In this document: positions 6,317-10,941 of the stretch, piece by piece
How the letters are laid out: every line of letters begins with the position of its first letter
Numbering within the stretch: the first letter of the stretch is position 1
Assembly (NCBI GenBank): GCA_029864805.1
Contig: JAOTSS010000058.1
Span: 1 to 10,941 of the forward strand
Direction: 5' to 3'
Length of the DNA stretch: 10,941 nucleotides
DNA from: Candidatus Nitrosopumilus sp.
Lineage (GTDB): Archaea > Thermoproteota > Nitrososphaeria > Nitrososphaerales > Nitrosopumilaceae
Made by a program: the position numbers and the translations under genes
The notes under the pieces: model-generated
What the model saw: the letters and a program-made list of their open reading frames with translations, nothing else
Databases searched by the model: none
What the model was told of the DNA's origin: nothing

Positions 6317-7903
6317 ATGTCAGAACAAAAAATTATTGGTAGAGGAACTTGGATAGATAAGCTAGCTTCAGATCTTCTTGAACGTGAAAAATCCCTTGGG
6401 AGAAATTTAGATATCATTAGAGTAGAAAGTGGTCTTGGTGCATCAGGAGTACCGCATATTGGGAGTTTAGGGGATGCAGTAAGAGCTTATGGTGTTAAAC
6501 TAGCACTTGAGAATTTTGGTTACAAATCAGATTTAATTGCATATTCAGATGATCTTGATGGTTTACGAAAAATACCAGAGGGATTCCCAGACTCACTAGA
6601 AGAACATTTAGCAAAACCAGTATCATTAATTCCTGATCCCTATGGATGTCATGACTCATATGGTATGCACATGAGCAGTATTCTTTTAGACGGATTGGAC
6701 AAAGTTGGAATAAAATATGAATTTAGAAGAGCAGTAAATACTTACAAGAATGGGCTACTACAGGAACAAATTCACACGATCCTGCAAAACAGTGCAAAGA
6801 TAGGAGACAAAATTTCAGAACTTGTAGGACAAGAGAAATATCAAAAATACCTCCCATATTTTCCAGTTTGTGCAGACTGTAATCGTCTCTACACTGCAGA
6901 AGCCACTGAATACATTACAGATGAAAAGAAAGTAAAGTATCTTTGTCACGATACAGAAATTGGATCAAAAACGATCAAAGGGTGTGGTCACGAAGGTGAA
7001 GCAGACATTACAAAAGATCTTGGAAAATTAGCCTGGAAAGTGGAATTTGCTGCAAGATGGGCCGCATTTGACATCAGATTTGAGGCATATGGTAAAGACA
7101 TCATGGATTCAGTAAAGGTAAATGATTGGGTTGCAGATGAAATCTTAGGATTTCCGCATCCTCACCATGTAAAATATGAAATGTTCCTAGACAAAGGTGG
7201 GAAAAAGATTTCAAAATCTCTAGGAAATGTAATTACAGCACAAAAGTGGCTAGAGTTTGGAAGCCCAAAATCAATTCTACTATTGTTATACAAAAGAATT
7301 ACAGGTGCAAGGGAATTAGGTTTTGAAGACATACCATCCTTAATGACAGAATACAACGAATTAGAAGACATTTACTTTGGACGAATCAAAGTAGACAATC
7401 AAGCAAAACTAACAAAATCAAAAGGGTTATACGAGTATGTAAATCTCCTCAACCCTCCAAAACAGTCAAGCACACATGTTAACTATAGATTACTAGTAGA
7501 GTTGGCAAAAATATTCAAAGAAAATAGAAATGAACGAGTAATGAAAAAATTACTGGATTATGGAGTAATAAAAAATCCAGAGCCAGAAATAGAAAAACTC
7601 ATCGAGATTGCAGGGAATTATTCAAATGAATTTGATGAACAAGAAAAAACACAAGTTGATTTAGATGATTCAACAAAAAAAGCACTAAAGATTCTTGTCG
7701 ATGTATTAGGAGCAAATGATGAACCAGACGATATTCAAAATACAATATACCAAATTGCAAAAACAAACGACATACAGCCAAAAGATTTCTTTAAAACACT
7801 ATACCAAATAATTCTTGGAACATCAAGAGGGCCAAAGATAGGCCCATTCATTTCAGATATTGGAAGAAAGCAAGTTGCAAAAACACTTTCAGAGTATGTT
7901 TAG
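6317..7903 (+). CDS. lysS: Lysyl-tRNA synthetase, class I (archaeal type)
   Basis: This enzyme attaches lysine to tRNA-Lys. It is the class I form (LysRS1), unrelated to the class II enzyme of most bacteria and eukaryotes and typical of archaea. From the ATG at 6317 it has 528 residues, the normal length. Seen: the HIGH-type motif GVPHIGSLGD (HIGS at residues 47-50), SDDLDGLRKIPEGFP (lysine-pocket side), a Cys pair CADC (185-188) matched by C210 and C223 as a zinc site, and the KMSKS-type signature GKKISKSLGN (KISKS at 297-301). The C-terminal third is helical, as expected for the anticodon-binding alpha-helix cage. A GTG at 6311 overlaps the elp3 stop (taGTG) and would add two residues; I prefer the ATG at 6317, where MSEQK begins. 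Either way the ends of elp3 and lysS lie within 6 bases, implying one transcript. Confidence 0.97.
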   Translation: MSEQKIIGRGTWIDKLASDLLEREKSLGRNLDIIRVESGLGASGVPHIGSLGDAVRAYGVKLALENFGYKSDLIAYSDDLDGLRKIPEGFPDSLEEHLAKPVSLIPDPYGCHDSYGMHMSSILLDGLDKVGIKYEFRRAVNTYKNGLLQEQIHTILQNSAKIGDKISELVGQEKYQKYLPYFPVCADCNRLYTAEATEYITDEKKVKYLCHDTEIGSKTIKGCGHEGEADITKDLGKLAWKVEFAARWAAFDIRFEAYGKDIMDSVKVNDWVADEILGFPHPHHVKYEMFLDKGGKKISKSLGNVITAQKWLEFGSPKSILLLLYKRITGARELGFEDIPSLMTEYNELEDIYFGRIKVDNQAKLTKSKGLYEYVNLLNPPKQSSTHVNYRLLVELAKIFKENRNERVMKKLLDYGVIKNPEPEIEKLIEIAGNYSNEFDEQEKTQVDLDDSTKKALKILVDVLGANDEPDDIQNTIYQIAKTNDIQPKDFFKTLYQIILGTSRGPKIGPFISDIGRKQVAKTLSEYV

Positions 7904-7905
7904 TT

Positions 7906-8106
7906 ATGGTTCACTCGGATCATAATAAATCAAAAAACAGTGGCGGATTTGTCTTGATAATTTTAGGAGCACTAATGTTATTTCTGGCACCAAATATCTA
8001 TCCAGAAATGCCCGAACTAGGCATGATGGCATTGTTTGGAGGCCTGGTAATCGGAGGAATTGGATTTTACCTAAAATTTTTCAGAGCAAGGGCAAATAAA
8101 GAATAA
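7906..8106 (+). CDS. Small two-helix membrane protein
   Basis: The 66 residues contain a short polar N-terminus (MVHSDHNKSKNSG), a first hydrophobic helix (about residues 13-30), a short Pro/Glu/Met loop (NIYPEMPELG) and a second hydrophobic helix (about 41-59), ending in a basic tail (FFRARANKE). By the positive-inside rule both ends face the cytoplasm. The ATG is two bases after the lysS stop codon, so it is almost surely translated from the same mRNA. I do not recognise a family; the tight placement suggests it is a real gene but does not imply a role in translation. Confidence 0.72.
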   Translation: MVHSDHNKSKNSGGFVLIILGALMLFLAPNIYPEMPELGMMALFGGLVIGGIGFYLKFFRARANKE

Positions 8107-8142
8107 AGAAACGTTCATCTCTTGGGAATAACGGTGAAAATC

Positions 8143-8931
8143 ATGGGTCTTTTTGGTAAGAAAAAGGAAGAAGAGGTAGAGACAATATCTCAAAACAGTG
8201 AAGAGTATGTTCTAAAAGAAGAACTGGAATCAGAAGTAGAAAAATTACAACAAGAATACAGAACCAAACAGTCGAAACTAGAAGAAATTACCCAGAAAAT
8301 TCAATCAGTAAAAGAAGAGTATGATTCAACAGTTGGCAATTTAATGATAGTCAAAAAAGAGATTAATCAAAAAAAGATGGAGCATGATATTATTCAAAGA
8401 GAATGCAAAGAAATGGAGGAGAGGGTTAAAAATGCAGAAAAGATCAAAGATTCAAAATCAATTGAGGAGTTTAAACATACAGAAAAAAATCTAGGAAAAT
8501 TAAAAGAAGAACTGGATGAGTTTACAAAAAAACAAAATGAGATCAAAAAAGAAATCGAACAAGGAAAAGCAGAACTACACGACATAAGAAAACAACAAAT
8601 AGATACTCAAAAAGAATTAGATGAAACAAATTCCAGACTATATAATGCAAAAGAAGAATTAAACAAAAAGGATCAATTTCAAGAGACCGAGGTTCTAACC
8701 CCTAAAGAAAGAGAATTTATTGCAGGTGAAAAATCAAATGAGAAAAGTTCTGCAGGAATTATCGAAGCTGCAAGTGCAGTAGTAGGTTCATTAAAATCAA
8801 AACTCAACATGACAGAAAAAGAATTAGAAACAGTTCAATTACTTTTAGAAAAAGAAAGAGAAGATCATCAAGAAACAAAAAAAGAATTAGATGAAATCAA
8901 ATCATTATCTGAAAAACCAGATGAATCATAA
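8143..8931 (+). CDS. Long coiled-coil protein of unknown function
   Basis: The 262 residues are dominated by charged heptad-like sequence. A short N-terminus with hydrophobic and basic character (MGLFGKKKEEE) leads to a long coiled coil at about residues 24-178 (Lys/Glu/Gln with regularly spaced Leu/Ile/Val), then a less charged break (VLTPKEREFIAGEKSNEKSS), a small-residue helix (AGIIEAASAVVGSLKSKL, about 204-221) and a second coil at about 222-255. There are no membrane segments and no catalytic motif. The architecture suggests an elongated dimeric scaffold or tether; the partner is unknown. The likely start is the ATG at 8143, because MGLFGKKK is a common type of natural N-terminus; upstream in-frame GTG (8134) and TTG (8122) codons also exist. 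It follows the membrane-protein gene after 36 bases, probably on the same transcript, and its TAA overlaps the stop of the convergent gene. Confidence 0.72.
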   Translation: MGLFGKKKEEEVETISQNSEEYVLKEELESEVEKLQQEYRTKQSKLEEITQKIQSVKEEYDSTVGNLMIVKKEINQKKMEHDIIQRECKEMEERVKNAEKIKDSKSIEEFKHTEKNLGKLKEELDEFTKKQNEIKKEIEQGKAELHDIRKQQIDTQKELDETNSRLYNAKEELNKKDQFQETEVLTPKEREFIAGEKSNEKSSAGIIEAASAVVGSLKSKLNMTEKELETVQLLLEKEREDHQETKKELDEIKSLSEKPDES

Positions 8932-9378
8932 ATTTTGAAAATGTTTTTTCCATTTTGATTTAATATCTTCCTCTGAGATTCCCATATCATATAATGGAGA
9001 TATTACTTCAGATACATCTGAGATATAGGTAAGAACAATTGAATTGATTGGACTTTTGACACCATTTAATCTATAATGATTGAGGATTTCCTCAAACAGT
9101 GTACCTTCATGAAGTAGTTTAGCCTCACCCCGAAACAAATATCCTTTACGTGAAAGTGGATCAATTACATTAATTTCCACACGAGGATTTGTTTTCAAAT
9201 TATTCACAGTGTCAGGTGAGCGAATATCTGCAAATGCCAATGTTTTGTCAGTCCATCCAATAATGGTTCCTTTTGGCGAAAGATTAGGACTACCATCAGG
9301 GTTTACTGTTGCAACATATCCAAGTTTTTGAAGATCTAAAAAATCTTTAATTTCTTTAGTAATCACAAAAATTGTCAC
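8926..9378 (-). CDS. Pyridoxamine 5'-phosphate oxidase family protein (FMN-binding split barrel)
   Basis: The 150 residues have the split-barrel flavoprotein pattern: an opening helix (TKEIKDFLDLQKLG), then the strand YVATVNPDGSPNLSPKG (about residues 20-36), TLAFADIRSPDTVNNLKTNP (about 46-65; the FMN/phosphate-facing strand and helix), RVEINVID (66-73) and GYLFRGEAKLLHEG (79-92). The family includes flavin- or F420-dependent oxidoreductases and pyridoxamine phosphate oxidase relatives; the substrate here cannot be told. It lacks the substrate-binding C-terminus of true PdxH and is shorter, so it should not be called pdxH. The C-terminal 50 residues are an acidic then basic helical extension. 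It is transcribed leftward and its TGA (8926-8928) overlaps the tail of the coiled-coil gene. The 32-residue gene at 9411-9509 lies 32 bases upstream on the same strand and may share its mRNA. Confidence 0.86.
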   Translation of the reverse strand: MTIFVITKEIKDFLDLQKLGYVATVNPDGSPNLSPKGTIIGWTDKTLAFADIRSPDTVNNLKTNPRVEINVIDPLSRKGYLFRGEAKLLHEGTLFEEILNHYRLNGVKSPINSIVLTYISDVSEVISPLYDMGISEEDIKSKWKKHFQNL

Positions 9379-9410
9379 TGTAATTCAGTATAATGTATTT
9401 GTCGGTGTAA

Positions 9411-9509
9411 TTATCGCATGACTTCTGCCATAAATTGTGAAAAAAAGAAAAACGCAATACCACCCCCAATAATTGCAACCCAAGCAATTATTTGTTTAAT
9501 TTTAGACAT
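9411..9509 (-). CDS. 32-residue single-pass membrane mini-protein
   Basis: The minus strand carries an ATG-to-TAA frame of 32 residues: a short basic start (MSKIKQ), one hydrophobic helix (IIAWVAIIGGGIAFFFF) with a glycine triplet in the middle, and a short tail (SQFMAEVMR). The clean layout of basic N-terminus, a helix just long enough to cross a membrane and a polar C-terminus, plus an ATG start, argues against chance. It could be a small subunit of a membrane complex; no family is recognised. It is divergent from the 49-residue membrane protein starting at 9593 and upstream of the flavin-protein gene on the same strand. Confidence 0.5.
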   Translation of the reverse strand: MSKIKQIIAWVAIIGGGIAFFFFSQFMAEVMR

Positions 9510-9562
9510 ATAATGGAAATTTCCAAACTCATTATTGAATCTAATTGAATTTATTTAGACAA

Positions 9563-9570
9563 TTTAATTA
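9563..9570 (+). promoter_or_regulatory. TATA-box-like element of the 49-residue gene
   Basis: TTTAATTA is centred about 26-27 bases before the TTG at 9593, the spacing for a leaderless archaeal transcript. It lies in the 83-base gap between two divergent mini-genes, so this gap probably carries promoters for both directions. Confidence 0.35.
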
Positions 9571-9592
9571 AACTCACTACAAAATACCAATA

Positions 9593-9742
9593 TTGGCAAG
9601 CATCAAAGACATTGGAAAGTTTTTTCTGTTTATAGTTGGGGGACTAGTAGCAATAATTGTAGGTTCTTTTATGATAAGAGGAACAATGCACATGTGGGAT
9701 AATCCAGACAAAGAAAAAACAAATGACAAGAAAAAGGACTAA
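9593..9742 (+). CDS. 49-residue single-pass membrane protein
   Basis: A TTG-started frame of 49 residues: a short N-terminus (ASIKDIGK), one hydrophobic helix (FFLFIVGGLVAIIVGSFMI, about residues 10-28), then a short region with Met/His/Trp (RGTMHMWDNPDK) and a highly charged tail (EKTNDKKKD). The basic tail should be cytoplasmic. The TTG start is supported by the TATA-like box at the right distance and by the absence of an ATG before the helix; the first in-frame ATG lies in the middle of the gene. No known family is recognised. It ends 29 bases before the next gene. Confidence 0.5.
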   Translation: MASIKDIGKFFLFIVGGLVAIIVGSFMIRGTMHMWDNPDKEKTNDKKKD

Positions 9743-9771
9743 AAAGCAAGTAGAATGAATTTAATTTAGAA

Positions 9772-10071
9772 TTGTTTCAGGATTCATCAATAAGAAAATC
9801 ACTTGACGAATATATCAAAAGAAGAATTTTAGAAATTCCAACTGAAATAAAACAAACATTTCCAAACATTAGACAAATCTGGAAGTGCAATGATGAACTT
9901 GATTTCCTCTACGGATATTATGTTGGAAAGATTGAGGAAGGAGCATTACATTATTTGCTTAAAGCAACGCGCGCATCAGCTGGTGGCTATGTAGATACTT
10001 TTGAGATTAGAGGAATAATTGAAACCCACAAAATGGAATTGCATGAGGCAATAAAATCAGCAATCAATTAG
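9772..10071 (+). CDS. Conserved-looking hypothetical protein, 99 residues
   Basis: A soluble 99-residue protein, not recognised. It starts with an amphipathic helix (SSIRKSLDEYIKRRILEIP), has a middle section with aromatic residues (QIWKCNDELDFLYGYYVGKIEEGALHYLL, about residues 35-63, in which YGYYVGKIEEG looks like a turn between helices), then an ARASAGGY stretch and a C-terminal helix (MELHEAIKSAIN). There is one cysteine and no membrane segment. The start is TTG at 9772: an in-frame TAG lies seven codons upstream and no ATG or GTG occurs before the helix. Codon use resembles the neighbours. It might be a small adaptor or regulator, but nothing in the sequence decides this. Confidence 0.68.
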   Translation: MFQDSSIRKSLDEYIKRRILEIPTEIKQTFPNIRQIWKCNDELDFLYGYYVGKIEEGALHYLLKATRASAGGYVDTFEIRGIIETHKMELHEAIKSAIN

Positions 10072-10105
10072 TGAAGTAGAAATAGGACATTAATCACCTA
10101 AAAAC

Positions 10106-10279
10106 ATGGTAGGCCCACAAGATGGAGGATTTGGATTTGATCAATCTAAAAAATACACAACAGTTGAGAATATCGAAGAGGTTTGTGTTCAATGCCAAGC
10201 AGGACAACATAAGAAGTGTCTGAAAAAGGCAAAAGAACAAGATGTTTGTGAATGCGAGCACTGTATGATTTACGGTTAG
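10106..10279 (+). CDS. 57-residue cysteine-rich (probably zinc-binding) mini-protein
   Basis: An ATG-started frame of 57 residues with six cysteines, all in the C-terminal half: Cys27, Cys30, Cys38, Cys48, Cys50 and Cys53, with His35 and His52 among them (CVQC ... GQHKKC ... CECEHC). The pattern C-x2-C-x7-C-x9-C-x-C-x2-C is what a small treble-clef or zinc-ribbon-like metal site looks like. The N-terminal 22 residues (GPQDGGFGFDQSKKYTTVEN) are polar and probably flexible. Thaumarchaeal genomes hold many such short Cys-rich proteins; their roles are unknown. The high cysteine density in a genome poor in Cys codons, and the ATG start, make a chance frame unlikely. The next mini-protein gene, 39 bases downstream, shares its K-C-L ... 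C-x-C-E signature. Confidence 0.7.
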   Translation: MVGPQDGGFGFDQSKKYTTVENIEEVCVQCQAGQHKKCLKKAKEQDVCECEHCMIYG

Positions 10280-10292
10280 GAAAACAAGTTAA

Positions 10293-10300
10293 TTTAATAA
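10293..10300 (+). promoter_or_regulatory. TATA-box-like element of the 36-residue gene
   Basis: TTTAATAA is centred about 23 bases before the ATG at 10319. This suggests that the second Cys-rich gene can be transcribed on its own as a leaderless mRNA rather than only from the upstream gene. Composition-based evidence. Confidence 0.33.
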
Positions 10301-10318
10301 AAAATTATACAAATCAAC

Positions 10319-10429
10319 ATGAATTGCAATAATAAGAAAATCGGGTGTTATCATGATAATTCTATACATGCAGATGGAAATGGAAAATGTCTAGTAAGAG
10401 ACTGCAAATGTGAAAAATTAGAATCCTAA
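10319..10429 (+). CDS. 36-residue cysteine-rich mini-protein
   Basis: An ATG-started frame of 36 residues with five cysteines (3, 10, 24, 29 and 31) and two histidines (12 and 17): MNC ... GCYHDNSIHADGNGKC then LVRDCKCEKLES. Five Cys in 36 residues is far above the background of this window and points to metal binding or disulfides. The GKCL ... DCKCE end resembles the KKCL ... VCECE end of the preceding 57-residue protein, so the two may be related modules. Its TAA (10427-10429) overlaps the TAG of the convergent 110-residue gene. No known family is recognised. Confidence 0.6.
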   Translation: MNCNNKKIGCYHDNSIHADGNGKCLVRDCKCEKLES

Positions 10430-10758
10430 AGATCTGCTAATTTATTTTCAAGTTCTTGAATCTCTTTTTGATGCATATAAGAAATATTTTGAGCAAACTC
10501 CTTATGTGCAGAAATTATCGTGTTTAGAGCATTTTGATAGTTTGGATGTCCTTTTTTTAGAACATCACATGATTCAAGAGATGTTATATGCCCAGTGACA
10601 GTTGCTATTGAGCCTTTTTGATTAAATTGGACTATTCCTCCAAATGCCTCAATTAACATGAACGCAGAATCTGCTTTGCATTTGTAGGTGACTCTACCTG
10701 TTTCGGTGTTAAATAGTTGTGTTATTCCCCCAGGTTTTTTTGTCACAATAACTGTCAT
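10426..10758 (-). CDS. Hypothetical protein, 110 residues
   Basis: A soluble minus-strand protein that I do not recognise. The first 60 residues are strand-rich (MTVIVTKKPGGITQLF, TGRVTYKCKADSAFMLIEAF, GGIVQFNQKGSIATVTGHIT), and the C-terminal 50 are helical (NALNTIISAHKEFAQNISY, EIQELENKLADL), ending in a short coiled-coil-like segment. The ATG at 10758 has a TATA-like element about 28 bases upstream (10781-10793 on the plus strand), consistent with a leaderless transcript. There are no catalytic motifs or membrane segments. It runs convergently into the 36-residue Cys-rich gene, with overlapping stop codons. Confidence 0.72.
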   Translation of the reverse strand: MTVIVTKKPGGITQLFNTETGRVTYKCKADSAFMLIEAFGGIVQFNQKGSIATVTGHITSLESCDVLKKGHPNYQNALNTIISAHKEFAQNISYMHQKEIQELENKLADL

Positions 10759-10780
10759 GAAAAGATTTGAGATGATGCAG

Positions 10781-10793
10781 TATTAATTATTTT
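10781..10793 (-). promoter_or_regulatory. TATA-box-like element of the 110-residue gene
   Basis: On the minus strand this reads AAAATAATTAATA, centred about 28 bases before the ATG at 10758. The spacing fits an archaeal TATA box with a leaderless or nearly leaderless mRNA. Confidence 0.4.
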
Positions 10794-10800
10794 AGAAACC

Positions 10801-10941
10801 CTATGCCGCAGGTTCAGGGGATGCAGCATCTGCTGCAAGAAGTTTGTCTATTTCATGGATTGCAAGTTTATCTCTTCCTAAAAGATCAAATTTTTGCAGT
10901 ATTGTTTCAAATTTTGTTTCTTCTTGGACTTGTTCATTTAC
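10801..10941 (-). CDS. C-terminal end of an unidentified protein (5' part outside window)
   Basis: A minus-strand frame is open from the right window edge to the TAG at 10801-10803, giving the last 46 residues of a protein. It is acidic and helical: ETKFETILQKF, then DLLGRDKLAIHEIDKLLAAD, with an Ala/Pro/Glu tail (AASPEPAA). The balanced composition and consistent reading support a real gene whose start lies beyond the window. The family cannot be named from this piece. The gene ends 42 bases upstream of the 110-residue gene and overlaps its proposed TATA region only at the very edge. Confidence 0.55.
   Translation of the reverse strand, partial: VNEQVQEETKFETILQKFDLLGRDKLAIHEIDKLLAADAASPEPAA

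Noticed and set aside
8122..8142. TTG at 8122 as the start of the coiled-coil gene
   Set aside because: The seven extra residues look like leader sequence, and the ATG at 8143 begins a typical N-terminus (MGLFGKKK).
8926..9378. Naming the flavin-type protein PdxH
   Set aside because: It has the split-barrel core but is shorter and lacks the C-terminal substrate region of true pyridoxamine-phosphate oxidase.

Overview
The window looks like a piece of a Nitrososphaerota (Thaumarchaeota) chromosome, most like the Nitrosopumilus group. The reasons are very AT-rich DNA with lysine/isoleucine-rich proteins, a PAC2-type proteasome-assembly chaperone, an archaeal class I lysyl-tRNA synthetase, a stand-alone archaeal Elp3, a DUF6659-type protein, and several genes whose start codon lies about 25 bases after an AT-rich TATA-like box, which suggests leaderless mRNAs. 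The lineage is inferred from gene content; no search was run.

Left part (1-2455). The 3' end of a winged-helix regulator enters from the window edge. It is followed by a decayed OsmC-family remnant with a visible one-base frameshift, a PAC2-family protein with a GTG start, and purM (AIR synthase of purine synthesis).

Middle part (2456-8931). A possible 41-residue membrane or secreted peptide sits in front of a CPA2-type cation:proton antiporter. Next comes a DUF6659-like protein with a lysine-rich tail made of perfect 45-bp tandem repeats. After it lies a tight same-strand cluster: elp3 (tRNA wobble-uridine modification), lysS (lysyl-tRNA synthetase), a 66-residue two-helix membrane protein and a long coiled-coil protein. 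elp3 and lysS almost touch. Because tRNA-Lys(UUU) is a known Elp3-type substrate in other organisms, the pair plausibly modifies and then charges the same tRNA.

Right part (8926-10941). A pyridoxamine-phosphate-oxidase-like flavin protein is encoded on the minus strand, convergent and overlapping with the coiled-coil gene. It is followed by a zone of very small genes: a 32-residue and a 49-residue single-helix membrane protein (divergent), a 99-residue unknown protein, and two consecutive cysteine-rich mini-proteins of 57 and 36 residues that share a K-C-L ... C-x-C-E signature. Two minus-strand genes follow: a 110-residue unknown protein and the C-terminus of another protein running off the window.

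No tRNA, rRNA, CRISPR array, insertion sequence or phage gene was seen. I see no clearly new multi-gene system. The least explained material is the mini-gene zone at 9411-10429 and the repeat-tailed protein at 4009-4662.
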